Of a stretch of DNA of 47,953 nucleotides, positions 23,905 to 32,494 are shown in pieces. Position 1 is the stretch's first letter. Each line of letters opens with the position of its first letter. The notes below the pieces were generated by a model that searched no databases, was not told where the DNA came from, and saw only the letters and a program-made list of their open reading frames with translations. Origin of the DNA: Chloroflexia bacterium. Its GTDB lineage: Bacteria; Chloroflexota; Chloroflexia; Thermomicrobiales; CFX8. The stretch is taken from positions 1 through 47,953 of the forward strand of contig JAUIIK010000025.1 of assembly GCA_030431755.1 (NCBI GenBank), in the 5' to 3' direction. Made by a program: the position numbers and the translations under genes.

Positions 23905-24525
23905 CTAACGCTTGCGCTGACGGCGGGGGCGCGGGGCGTGGAGGTGGTAGCGGATGGCGGCGGCGCGGAGGAGGAATGTTGCGGCGACTCCGAGGATGGC
24001 CGCCGGGGCGTAGGGCAAGCCGAACTCGCTCGCGGCCAGGAAGGCGACGGAGCCGAGCAGGGCCGCCAGGGCGTAGATATCCTGGTGTAGCAGCAGCGGT
24101 GTCGTCGAGGCCAGCAGGTCGCGGATGACGCCGCCACCGGCCGCCGCGATCACACCGACCAGCAGCGCCGCGATGAACCCCAGGTCGGCGTCGACTGCCT
24201 TCTGCGACCCCACGACGGCGAAGAAGCCCAGGCCAAGCGCATCGAGATACCGGACGCTGTAGTTGATGCGCTCGATCCGCTCGGGGATGACATAGGCCAC
24301 GGTCGCGGCGGCCAGGACTGCCACCAGATAGCTCTCGTTTTCGACGGCAGCCGGCGGCAAATCGTTGATCAGGACATCCCGGATCGCGCCGCCACCCAGC
24401 CCCGCCGCCAGCGACAGGACAAAGACGCCGACGACGTCGAAATCCTTGCGCGCGGCGACCAGCGCGCCGCTCAGGGCGAAGACGAAGGTTCCAACGAGAT
24501 CGAACGATGTCAGGAGCGACGGCAC
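23905..24525 (-). CDS. TRIC/UPF0126-family membrane channel protein
   Basis: 206 residues with about seven membrane helices built from two repeats. Each repeat carries the family signature GGGxxRD: GLGGGAIRDVL in the first half and AAGGGVIRDLL in the second. The N-terminus reads DLVGTFVFALSGALVAARK, also diagnostic. Bacterial members (YadS/YicG-like) form homotrimeric K+-permeable channels, and some have been reported to move glycine. The basic tail RPRRQRKR ends the protein. It is a single gene; the next minus-strand gene upstream lies 57 bases away. Family is certain; the physiological ion or solute is not. Confidence 0.9.
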   Translation of the reverse strand: MPSLLTSFDLVGTFVFALSGALVAARKDFDVVGVFVLSLAAGLGGGAIRDVLINDLPPAAVENESYLVAVLAAATVAYVIPERIERINYSVRYLDALGLGFFAVVGSQKAVDADLGFIAALLVGVIAAAGGGVIRDLLASTTPLLLHQDIYALAALLGSVAFLAASEFGLPYAPAAILGVAATFLLRAAAIRYHLHAPRPRRQRKR

Positions 24526-24582
24526 GCGCTAGCCACCCGTCGATAGCGCCAGCCGGCGACCGGAGAAATTCAAGGCAGGCGG

Positions 24583-25326
24583 CTAATCTGAGCTGGCAAA
24601 GTTTCCGCCGAGGACGCTCGGGCCGGTTGGGCCGGGGCTGCCGCCGGCCGGCTCCTCGGTCACGCCCACGCGCTCGAAGTCCCGCCAGTTGTCGGGCACA
24701 TCAACGTCGACCGTGACCTGGCCACGCGCGTTCGGGTGGAAGACCGCGCCACTCTCACGGCTGCCGTCGGCGCGCACGAACCAGAGCTGGTAATCGCTCT
24801 CGGCGCCCAGCGGCGGCAATCCGCTGGCGACGAGCGCGCAGTCGTCCCACTCAGCATCCATGACGAGCTGGCCGGTCGCGCTCTCGGCGCTGGCCGAGCC
24901 GTCGAGGGGGAGGACGATGGCGATGCGCTCAGAGTCAACAAGCGAGCGGTTGCTGGCGTTGAACTGGAGCCAGACGTTCCAACCCAGCATGACCAGCAGC
25001 AGCGCGGCCATGGCTGCGAAACCCGTCCAGAGGTAGCGCATACGCCAGCCGGGGTTCGGTGGCGCGGCTATCGCCGGCAGTTCCGCGGCGTCGTGGCGCG
25101 CCCGTTCCAGGAGACGGTCGAGCGAGCCATCCGGCGGCGCTTGTGTCTCGATAGCCAGGGGATAGCCAGCGACTACCTCTTCATATCCTGCCAGGAGTTC
25201 CCGGCACTCCGGGCAGCTTCGCAGGTGCTCCTCAAGGCTTGCTGCCGACGCAGCATCGAGCGTCCTTAGCGCGTAGGCGGCGAGGTCCGCCTGGAACTCG
25301 TTATGGTCGCGTCCGCGCTCACTCAT
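24583..25326 (-). CDS. Anti-sigma factor with zinc-binding domain (RskA/zf-HC2 type)
   Basis: 247 residues. The N-terminal cytoplasmic domain has the zinc anti-sigma motif His34-x3-Cys38-x2-Cys41 (EEHLRSCPEC), which would hold the ECF sigma factor. One membrane segment spans ~98-120 (WTGFAAMAALLLVMLGWNVW). The extracytoplasmic domain is RskA-like: AEWDDCALVASGLPPLGAES, DYQLWFV, GQVTVDVDVPDNWRDFERVG. The gene overlaps the sigma gene by 8 bases and is transcribed with it, the standard arrangement. The signal sensed and the releasing protease are not visible here. Confidence 0.9.
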   Translation of the reverse strand: MSERGRDHNEFQADLAAYALRTLDAASAASLEEHLRSCPECRELLAGYEEVVAGYPLAIETQAPPDGSLDRLLERARHDAAELPAIAAPPNPGWRMRYLWTGFAAMAALLLVMLGWNVWLQFNASNRSLVDSERIAIVLPLDGSASAESATGQLVMDAEWDDCALVASGLPPLGAESDYQLWFVRADGSRESGAVFHPNARGQVTVDVDVPDNWRDFERVGVTEEPAGGSPGPTGPSVLGGNFASSD

Positions 25327-25933
25327 ACTCGGCTACTCCGGATGAGGGCGCGCGGAAGGTCGAGTGCAGCCGGTTGCGGAGATGTTCCATCGCCGTGCGG
25401 GTACGCGACTTCACCGTTCCTAGTGGTTGGTTCAGCTGGGTTGCGATTTCCGATTGGGACAGGCCTCCGAAGTAGGCGAGCTCGATGACTGTCCGTTGGT
25501 TGTCCGGGAGCTCCGCGACCGCCTCCGAGAGCGTCGAGCCAACCGCGATGGCGTCGCTATGGTCGCCGGCAGACATGGAGCGCAGCGGCACGAGCGGCGC
25601 TTGTTCCCGGAGCCGTGCCTGATGCTGCTTGCCACGGGTTACGTCGATTGCGCGGTTGCGGGCAATGCGCGCCAGCCAGGGGGCGACGTTGCCTGCGGCG
25701 GGCCGGTAGCTGTCGGCCCGATTCCAGCAATTCAGAAAGGCGTCTTGCATGACTTCCTCGGCCAGCGCGTGATCGTGTACGACGCGGAAGGCAACGCTAT
25801 AGACCAGACCGGCAAAGCGGCGATAGAGCTCGACGAGTGCCTGCTCATCCCCCACTTGCAACCGGTGCACGAGTTCGGTGTCGGAGAGATCGCGGACGGC
25901 GTCGTCGTCCGCATCACGTCCCGACCGGGCCAT
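25319..25933 (-). CDS. ECF RNA polymerase sigma factor (RskA-partnered, SigK/SigL-like)
   Basis: 204 residues from ATG 25931-25933, chosen because GGGGAGAA lies 5 bases upstream; the frame is open further 5' but that extension is not family-like. Region 2 (~33-100) includes ALVELYRRFAGLVYSVAFRV and AEEVMQDAFLNCW. Region 4 (~135-190) is the -35-binding helix-turn-helix: LPDNQRTVIELAYFGGLSQS, EIATQLNQPLGTVKSRTRTA. It directs RNA polymerase to a stress regulon and is held inactive by the overlapping anti-sigma factor. Its own promoter is probably in 25934-26097. Confidence 0.93.
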   Translation of the reverse strand: MARSGRDADDDAVRDLSDTELVHRLQVGDEQALVELYRRFAGLVYSVAFRVVHDHALAEEVMQDAFLNCWNRADSYRPAAGNVAPWLARIARNRAIDVTRGKQHQARLREQAPLVPLRSMSAGDHSDAIAVGSTLSEAVAELPDNQRTVIELAYFGGLSQSEIATQLNQPLGTVKSRTRTAMEHLRNRLHSTFRAPSSGVAEYE

Positions 25934-26097
25934 AGCGGTTCTCCCCGCATCATCCTGACCTCGACCGGTGCCGGGCAGCGGAGTTACGCTCCGGCAACCG
26001 AACCGTACTCTATCAGCTACGACGCAGATCTGCCGTTTGGATTGTGCAGCGGAAGAACCCGGACGATTGTCCCAGGCGTAACGATCCTTCACACCTG

Positions 26098-26174
26098 CGT
26101 AGGGCAGGGACTCGTCCCCTGCTGGGTTGGGTAAGAGCCAAACGAGCCGGCAGGGGACAAGCCCCTGCCCTACG
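26098..26174. repeat. Imperfect inverted repeat related to the 16055-16127 element
   Basis: The arm 26098-26122 (starting CGTAGGGCAGGGACTCG) is an inverted copy of 26150-26174 with two mismatches in 25 bases. The plan is the same as at 16055-16127: GTAGGG, a G-run, CTCGTCCCC core, and arms that also fold on themselves. The 27-base centre is non-coding. It lies between the sigma gene and the 3' end of the propeller gene, so it may also act as a bidirectional transcription stop. Confidence 0.7.
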
Positions 26175-26207
26175 GGTCCAGTGGGACTTGGTCAACGGCG
26201 GAGCGGG

Positions 26208-29129
26208 TTAGCTCACGGCCCGCCAGTCGTAGTCGCGGACTAGCCCGGAGAGATCCCAGAGCAAGCCGCGCACCTCGGACGTCTCGGGATCGACGGCGTA
26301 GACGACGTGCTCGCGGCTGTAGGTCAGGTAGCCGCCGTCCGGCGACCAGCCGGGGTTTGAACCGGCCGCGCCACCAGTGTCGATGATCCGTTCGTCGGTG
26401 CCGTCCGCATTGACCGTCCACAAGGAGTAGAAGATATTCGGGCTCGCCGGGCGGGTCGAGGTGCCGGCATAGGCGAACTGTGTGCCATCTGGTGACCAGC
26501 CGTAGCCGGAGAAGTAGGCGTAGCCACCGTGGCTGTCGAAGGGCGCGGTGATGACCTGGTTGACGTTGCCGCCATCAACGTCCATCGTCGTCAGGTGCTC
26601 GACGCGGTCGTCGCGCTCGATGTAGGCGATGCGGTCGCCGAGCGGCGACCAGGCCGGCTGGCGGCCGGGACCGATATCGGCGCGGCCCGTGCCGTCCACG
26701 TTCATGATCGTGATCATTTCATTGGATTCAAAGACCAGTTGGCTGCCGTCGGGCGACCACGACGGGGAGCTGACATCGTCGTCGACGGTCAGCTGGCGGA
26801 TGTCGCTGCCGTCTGCGTTCACAAGATAGAGGTCGGCGTGACTTGCGTCGGCCCAGAGGACATAGGCGACCTGGCTGCCATCCGGCGACCAGATCGGCGA
26901 GAAGATCTCGAAGCCGTCTGGCGCTGTCAGGATCTCCTCGACGCCGCCGTGGTCGACGATGTTGAGCTTCACACGTTCGGTGAAGACGACTGAGCCGGCG
27001 AGGTCCGGCGCGAGCGGTTGGGTGTTGTAGCGCCAGTCATAGTAGTGCAGCCCGACGTTGCCGGCTTCGACGACGAAGCCTTCCGGGTTGCCGGGCGTGT
27101 AGGTCAGGCAGCGGCGCTCGAAGCACTGCATCAGCACATCGTGCGGCTGTCCGCCAACAAGCACTTCCGCCCAGTAGGCCTCGATCAGCGGCCGGCCGGT
27201 CGCGAAGTAGGCATTCTCGAACAGTTGATCGGTGACGTAGCCGCTGCCGTCCCAGATTGTCCCACTGGAGTTCATGAACTCCCAGAATGGCGCGGCGATG
27301 CCGTGGCCGGTCACGTCGTCCATGAGCGCGATCTCGACCCCGAAGTCCGCCAGCGCTGGGTCCGTCGTTACCTGCCCTTGCCGGTCAACCCGGGCGGTGA
27401 TCGGTGCGCCGCTTGGGTGAGGCGCGGCGTCGCGCAGCCCGGCCAGCCCGGCGTAGGTCGGGCCGTTCGGGTCGTCGGCGTCTCCGGCGACGTTCACCTG
27501 GGCGGCGTCGAGCTGCAAGCGCGTCTCGTCGCTCACCTGGAGCTCGCCGGTCATCATCTCAACAACGAGCAGGCCGTTGGTGACATACCAGATGGAGTTG
27601 GGATCGTCGCCGGGGTGGGTAACTTCCATTCGTGCTTTGTCGTAGTACTGGACGAGCCGGTGCTGGATCGGCATGACGTTGCCATCGGACTGTTGCCCGT
27701 AGGGCTCGTAGAAGGGCTCGGTGAATGGTTCCGGCGCCCAGGTCCAGGTGCGCTGGGCCTGCCCGGTCATCACCGGCAGATCGGTCCGCTCATGGGTCGC
27801 CTCGAAGGGCGTCGGCGGATACGGCTGGCCCATTGTGCGGACGAAGACGTCGGGCGGCGCGCCCTGCGGCACGAAGCCGTCGTCGTCGAGGTAGGTGATG
27901 TTGCTGGAGGTCGAGCTGAAGGCTATCTCGGCTCCGTCCGCCGAGATGACCGCTCCGCTACTGGAGCCGTCGCCGCTGAGCCCGAAGACCGAGCGGCTGA
28001 CGAGCGTCGTCGTGCCGGCTGCCCGGTCACGCAGATAGACATCGTTCGCATCGTTCACGTCATCGTCGGTCAGACGTGCCAGGGAGGTGAAGACCACCTG
28101 GTTGCCGTCAGCGGAGATCGCCGGGCCGGTTGGGCCGAGCGCCCCGTCGAGTGCCAGCGCCGCGCCGTCCGCGCTCGCGTCGATCAGCTCCGTCTCGCCC
28201 GTCTGGCGATCATGGAGGTAGATGTGCAACTCGTTGCCGGCTATGCCGGGCACGAGGTTTGTGGCGCGCGACTCGAAGAGGACGTAGCGGCCGTCGGCGC
28301 TGATGAGCGGTTCGCGGCTCAAATCGTTGGCTTCTCCGCCGTCGCTGGCAACGCTAACGCGCTCGATCTCGCCGGTTGCTCGTGTAAGCACGAAGATATC
28401 TGGTTGTTCGTTCAGATCGCCGTCGACCATGGTGAGGGCCGCCGACTCGAAGGCGATGAACTCGGCGTTCTGACTGAGACTCGCTTCGTGCGTGCGCCCG
28501 CCTTCGCCGCCGATCCTCTCCAGATCCCCGGTGCTGCGGTCGTAGACGTAGACATCCTGTGTGTCGGGCACATCGTCAGGCGTAAGCTGCGCCCAGGTGT
28601 GGAAGGCGACGTAGTTGCCGTCCGGGCTGATGACCGGGTTGAAGGGTTGGCCATCGACCTCCGCGCCGTCAGAGGTCAGGTTGGCGCGGCTGTAGGAACC
28701 GTCAGTCCGGTCGTAGATAAAGAGGTCGTAGCTATCGTTCTGATCATTCTCGACGAAGTCCGGCGCGTCGGAGGTGAAGATGATGACCTGGCCGTCGGCG
28801 CTGAGCATCGCGTCGGAGGAGACGTGGAAGTCCTCGGTCGCGAGGTTTGGCACGCCTACGAACTCGAGCGCGCCGGTCTCACGGTCGTAGATGTAGATGT
28901 CCCGGTCGCCGTTGATGTCTTCCGGCACGAGTTCGTCGAAGGTCGAGAAGGCAACGTAGCGTCCGTCGGCGCTCATCGACGCTCCGCCGCCTGACCCGTT
29001 CGAGATATTCTGGACCGGCAGCGCGTCGATATCGATCTGCTGGAGCTGAACGCCGCGCCGCGCCAGCGCGCCCACCGGCAGCAGCATTAGAGCCAGTCCT
29101 AATACGAGTAGATATCGCGCGCGCCGCAT
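26208..29129 (-). CDS. Exported double PD40 propeller protein with shared WERTD-type domain
   Basis: About 973 residues from ATG 29129; a TTG 18 bases upstream is possible. A signal peptide (RRARYLLVLGLALMLLPVGA) directs export. Residues ~30-430 are PD40/WD40-like beta-propeller blades with recurring SADGRYVAFST and SADGNQVVFTS motifs and DIYIYDRETG-type strands. Residues ~445-700 repeat the domain at the C-terminus of the sulfatase (626-3004): ERTDLPV, VQYYDKARMEVT, DPNSIWYVTNGLLV, PFWEFMNSSG, MQCFERR, VEAGNVGLHY. Residues ~710 to the end are a second TolB-like propeller with WSPDGSQ blades. No enzyme motif is seen; a surface binding or scaffold role is inferred. Confidence 0.8.
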   Translation of the reverse strand: MRRARYLLVLGLALMLLPVGALARRGVQLQQIDIDALPVQNISNGSGGGASMSADGRYVAFSTFDELVPEDINGDRDIYIYDRETGALEFVGVPNLATEDFHVSSDAMLSADGQVIIFTSDAPDFVENDQNDSYDLFIYDRTDGSYSRANLTSDGAEVDGQPFNPVISPDGNYVAFHTWAQLTPDDVPDTQDVYVYDRSTGDLERIGGEGGRTHEASLSQNAEFIAFESAALTMVDGDLNEQPDIFVLTRATGEIERVSVASDGGEANDLSREPLISADGRYVLFESRATNLVPGIAGNELHIYLHDRQTGETELIDASADGAALALDGALGPTGPAISADGNQVVFTSLARLTDDDVNDANDVYLRDRAAGTTTLVSRSVFGLSGDGSSSGAVISADGAEIAFSSTSSNITYLDDDGFVPQGAPPDVFVRTMGQPYPPTPFEATHERTDLPVMTGQAQRTWTWAPEPFTEPFYEPYGQQSDGNVMPIQHRLVQYYDKARMEVTHPGDDPNSIWYVTNGLLVVEMMTGELQVSDETRLQLDAAQVNVAGDADDPNGPTYAGLAGLRDAAPHPSGAPITARVDRQGQVTTDPALADFGVEIALMDDVTGHGIAAPFWEFMNSSGTIWDGSGYVTDQLFENAYFATGRPLIEAYWAEVLVGGQPHDVLMQCFERRCLTYTPGNPEGFVVEAGNVGLHYYDWRYNTQPLAPDLAGSVVFTERVKLNIVDHGGVEEILTAPDGFEIFSPIWSPDGSQVAYVLWADASHADLYLVNADGSDIRQLTVDDDVSSPSWSPDGSQLVFESNEMITIMNVDGTGRADIGPGRQPAWSPLGDRIAYIERDDRVEHLTTMDVDGGNVNQVITAPFDSHGGYAYFSGYGWSPDGTQFAYAGTSTRPASPNIFYSLWTVNADGTDERIIDTGGAAGSNPGWSPDGGYLTYSREHVVYAVDPETSEVRGLLWDLSGLVRDYDWRAVS

Positions 29130-29255
29130 CGCCAGTGCCCTTCCCAATCATCCAGTCCTCGAAGCAGAAACGGCCGGGCGCGGGCTGACGTTGCGATATT
29201 GCTCCGCTAGCGGCCGCTACCAGTGCTGGCCTGACGGCAGCCAGGGAAAGCATCA

Positions 29256-29293
29256 GCCCCGGTCGGCTGTTAGATGCGACAGCCGACCGGGGC
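29256..29293 (-). terminator. Strong hairpin after the S9 peptidase gene
   Basis: GCCCCGGTCGGCTGT (29256-29270) and ACAGCCGACCGGGGC (29279-29293) form a perfect 15-bp stem with an 8-base loop, 28 bases downstream of the peptidase stop on the minus strand. No U-tract follows on either strand. It is probably a terminator or mRNA 3'-end stabiliser that isolates the peptidase from the propeller gene. Confidence 0.6.
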
Positions 29294-29321
29294 CAAGTTC
29301 GGTTGCAGTATGCCCGCCGCG

Positions 29322-31265
29322 CTACATCAAATGGTCCTTCATCCAGCCCAGCGTCCGACCCAGTAGATCCTCGCGGTGGGCCGGCGGGCCCATGCGGCGG
29401 AAGCCGTGCGCGCCGCCGGGGTAGCGGGCGAACTCGACCTCGCAACCGGCCTTCTTCAGAGCGATGAACATCTGCTCACCCTGGCCGATCGGGCAGCGCT
29501 CATCGGCCTCGCCGTGGATGATCAGCGTCGGTGTCGTGGCCTTGTGCGCGAAGGTCGAAGGCGAGTGGTCGCGGTACCACTCCGGGCTCTGATGGTGCTG
29601 GCCGCCCCACTGGAGCTCGCCGAAGGTGTGGCTGATGTCGCTGGTGCCGTACATCGACTCGAGATCGAAGCAGGGCGCGCCGCAGACACAGGCCTTGAAG
29701 CGCTCGGTCTGGCCGATGATCCAGGAGGTCATGTAGCCGCCGTAGCTGTAGCCTTCGATGCCGGTCCGGTCGCCGTCGGCGTAGGGGCGCTCGAGGACGG
29801 TGTCGACGACCGCCATCAGGTCCTGGTAATCCTCGCCGCCCCAGTCCTCGGAGACCTGCATCGTGAACTCGCGCCCGTAGCTGCTTGAACCGCGCGGGTT
29901 CGAGAGCACGACCAGGAAGCCGTTCGAGGCCAGTATCTGCTGGACTGGCTCATAGTTGTAGCCGTAGTGGCCGTTGGGGCCGCCGTGGATCGTCATCACC
30001 AGCGGGTACTGCTTCGACTCGTCGAAGTCGTGGGGCTTCAACAGCCATGACTCGATGGTGTAGCCGTTGCGCTCGATCTCGATCTGCTCCCAGCGGGCCG
30101 GGGGATGCTCGTTCAGGAACTCTTCGTTGAAACTGGTGATGACTGACAGTTTGCCGCTCTCACGGTCGTAGACCGAGATCTCGCCGGTCGAGTCGAAGCT
30201 GGCGTGGGTTTGGACAGCATAGCGGTTGCCGGAGTCCAGGCTGAGGCCGCCGCTCGTCGCGTCGTGGCGGTGGCTGCGCTCGACCTCACCGTCGCTCAGG
30301 TCGATGACATAGAGACCACTTGCGCCGGCGCGGGTGCCATTGAAGAGGACACGGTCATCGTCGAGCCAGACCGGGGCGGCGCTGCCGAACATCATGCCCG
30401 CCGGCAGCGGCTGGAGATCCTCGGTGATGCGCCGCGAGCCGCCGGTGTCGACGTGGTAGACGAAGAAATCGCTCTGCCAGGTCTGCGCCACATCGCCGGT
30501 GTAGACGATGCGATCTCCCGAGGGCGACCAGGCCCAGGATGAGATCGTGCCCGTCTCCGGCCCGATGACCGTTTCGGCCCCGGTCGCGATATCGAGCAGC
30601 ACCAGTTGCGAGTTCATGCCGTTGCGGTTGGGCAGCGCGGCGGCGATTGCTTTGCCATCGGGCGACCAAACTGGGAAGTAGAAGTCGTTGGGCCGGCCGG
30701 TCAGCTTACGCCGTTCGCCGCTGGCCAGATCGACGATGTAGACCTGCTGGCGCTTGTCGCCGAGGTAGCCCATGCCGTCCTGCTTGTAGTCGATGCGGCT
30801 GGTGACGCGCACCGGCGGGGCGGCCTCGGGATCGCGCTTTTCCTCGTCCGGATTGTCCGGGTCGAACTCCGAGTTGTAGGCGATGCTCTTGCCGTCCGGC
30901 GACCAGGCGAGGTTGCTGATGCCCTGGCCATGCCGGGTGACCTCCCGCGCGTCGCCGCCCGCGAAGGACATGACGAACAGCCCCCGTGCGCCCTTGCGTT
31001 CGTCCTCGCCGCGGTCCGAGACGAAGGCGATCTGGGAGCCGTCGGGCGACCAGCGCGGGGTGCCGTTGCCCTTGCCGCTGCGGGTCAGCTGCCGTTGATT
31101 TCCGCCGTCGCGGTCGCTGATCCAGAGCTGTGTCTCGACCTTCTGCGTTTCGTCGTTCGCCTGCGATAGTGTGAAGACGATGTGTTCGCCATCGGGCGAG
31201 AGTTGCGGATCGCCTGCCGTCTTCAACCCGTAAACTAGCGCCTCCGGTGTCAAGCTGCTTGTCAT
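29322..31265 (-). CDS. S9-family serine peptidase (acylaminoacyl-peptidase/prolyl oligopeptidase type)
   Basis: 647 residues from ATG 31265 with AAGGACA upstream. The N-terminal ~390 residues are a seven-bladed propeller (WSPDGSQIAFVSDRG, WSPDGKSIAYNSE and similar blades) that filters substrates. The C-terminal alpha/beta-hydrolase domain has HGGPNGHYGY as the oxyanion region and a complete catalytic triad: Ser507 in GYSYGGY, Asp588 in HGEADERCP and His620 in GGAHGF. There is no signal peptide, so it should be cytoplasmic and degrade short peptides. Divergent from the DNA methylase gene, with a 78-base shared promoter region. Confidence 0.95.
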   Translation of the reverse strand: MTSSLTPEALVYGLKTAGDPQLSPDGEHIVFTLSQANDETQKVETQLWISDRDGGNQRQLTRSGKGNGTPRWSPDGSQIAFVSDRGEDERKGARGLFVMSFAGGDAREVTRHGQGISNLAWSPDGKSIAYNSEFDPDNPDEEKRDPEAAPPVRVTSRIDYKQDGMGYLGDKRQQVYIVDLASGERRKLTGRPNDFYFPVWSPDGKAIAAALPNRNGMNSQLVLLDIATGAETVIGPETGTISSWAWSPSGDRIVYTGDVAQTWQSDFFVYHVDTGGSRRITEDLQPLPAGMMFGSAAPVWLDDDRVLFNGTRAGASGLYVIDLSDGEVERSHRHDATSGGLSLDSGNRYAVQTHASFDSTGEISVYDRESGKLSVITSFNEEFLNEHPPARWEQIEIERNGYTIESWLLKPHDFDESKQYPLVMTIHGGPNGHYGYNYEPVQQILASNGFLVVLSNPRGSSSYGREFTMQVSEDWGGEDYQDLMAVVDTVLERPYADGDRTGIEGYSYGGYMTSWIIGQTERFKACVCGAPCFDLESMYGTSDISHTFGELQWGGQHHQSPEWYRDHSPSTFAHKATTPTLIIHGEADERCPIGQGEQMFIALKKAGCEVEFARYPGGAHGFRRMGPPAHREDLLGRTLGWMKDHLM

Positions 31266-31343
31266 GCCTTGTCCTTACAGTGGTGATCCTCCAGCAGTCA
31301 GTGAGATACGATCTTCCCACAGGTTGCCGCATGGTGGAAGAGG

Positions 31344-32252
31344 TTGGGGCCGGAGTTGAGACGTATCGTCCACGGAGACAATCTCGCGGCGCTGGCTGGG
31401 ATCGGCGATGGCAGCGTGCCGTTGATCTACATCGACCCACCTTTCAACACCGGCACGACCCAGGTGCGCGAGCGCCTGACGACGACGCGGGATGCCAACG
31501 GCGACCGGACCGGCTTCCTCGGCCACCGCTATCGGACGGAGCGACAGGGCTCGCAGGCTTTCGACGACTCCTTCGACGACTATCTCGGCTTCCTTCAGCC
31601 ACGGCTGGAAGAAGCGCACCGCGTGCTGGCTGAGAACGGCACGCTCTACGTCCACCTCGACTACCGCGAAGTGCACTACGTGAAGGTGCTGCTGGACGAG
31701 ATCTTCGGTCGCAACTGCTTCCTGAACGAGATCGTCTGGGCCTACGACTTCGGCGCGCGGCCAAAGCGGCGCTGGCCGGCCAAGCACGACAACATCCTCG
31801 TCTACGTCAAGGACCCGCGCGACTACGTCTTCAATGCCGAGGACATCGACCGCATCCCCTACATGGCCCCCGGCCTGGTTGGCCCGGAGAAGGCGGCGCG
31901 CGGCAAGCTGCCGACCGATGTCTGGTGGCACACGATCGTCAGCCCGACCGGCAAGGAGAAGACCGGCTACCCGACGCAGAAACCGCTGGCGATCCTGCGC
32001 CGGATCATCGCCGCCTCCTCCAACCCCGGCGACCTCGTCCTCGACTTCTTCGCCGGCAGCGGCACGACCGGCGCGGCGGCGCTGGAGCTGGAACGTGATT
32101 TCCTGCTGGTTGACAGCAACGCGCAGGCGGTCGCGACGATGGCCAAGCGGTTTGAGGGTGTGGAGGGGGTTGAGGTTGTTGAGTGGGAAGCGGTTCCCTC
32201 CCCTGCCCCCTCCCACGATATCGAGGGAGGGGAACCCTCTCGCAACCGATGA
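31344..32252 (+). CDS. Solitary site-specific DNA methyltransferase (beta class)
   Basis: 302 residues from TTG 31344; TTG 31356 is a possible start. The catalytic motif IV comes first (YIDPPFNTG), followed by a helical region and target-recognition segment, and motif I near the C-terminus (DLVLDFFAGSGTTGAAALEL). That order defines beta-class N6-adenine or N4-cytosine methylases. GYPTQKPLAILRRII is the usual motif X. No nuclease gene is adjacent, so it is probably an orphan (epigenetic) methylase. The last ~20 residues (PSPAPSHDIEGGEPSRNR) are encoded by the intergenic repeat that begins at ~32186, so the natural C-terminus has been replaced or extended. Recognition sequence unknown. Confidence 0.9.
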   Translation: MGPELRRIVHGDNLAALAGIGDGSVPLIYIDPPFNTGTTQVRERLTTTRDANGDRTGFLGHRYRTERQGSQAFDDSFDDYLGFLQPRLEEAHRVLAENGTLYVHLDYREVHYVKVLLDEIFGRNCFLNEIVWAYDFGARPKRRWPAKHDNILVYVKDPRDYVFNAEDIDRIPYMAPGLVGPEKAARGKLPTDVWWHTIVSPTGKEKTGYPTQKPLAILRRIIAASSNPGDLVLDFFAGSGTTGAAALELERDFLLVDSNAQAVATMAKRFEGVEGVEVVEWEAVPSPAPSHDIEGGEPSRNR

Positions 32253-32391
32253 GTTCCGGCGAGCCTCGCAGATGTTGCCAACCCCGATACCGCAGGCCGG
32301 GAATCCGTTCGACATGGACACGCCTCGCCGAGTCTCGCAGCTGTCGCACTGACACCCCTCCCCCGGTTTCGAGGGAGGGGACGGGGGAGGG
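32186..32391. repeat. C-rich/G-rich palindromic repeats with a G-quadruplex motif
   Basis: Two units of the form CCCTCCC, then CGATATCGAGGGAGGGG or CGGTTTCGAGGGAGGGG, occur at ~32186-32237 and ~32353-32391. Between them, similar stretches (GGCGAGCCTCGCAGATG at ~32257 and CGCCGAGTCTCGCAGCTG at ~32328) form a second imperfect pair. The right unit contains GGGAGGGGACGGGGGAGGG (32373-32391), four G-runs with loops of 1, 2 and 1 base, an excellent G-quadruplex motif on the plus strand. The left unit overlaps the methylase 3' end. No gene lies between 32253 and 32494. Confidence 0.6.
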
Positions 32392-32494
32392 AGCTTTCCC
32401 CTACAATGCCCCTGGTGCATGACGCATAGGACCACCAACTAATTTCTCCCCTTCTCCCCGCAAAGCAGTGGAAGAGGGGCCGGGGTAAGGACTC

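Noticed and set aside
27018-28994. 658-codon open frame on the plus strand
   Set aside because: It is antisense to the propeller gene, low in complexity and lacks a family; the minus frame has a signal peptide and clear blades.
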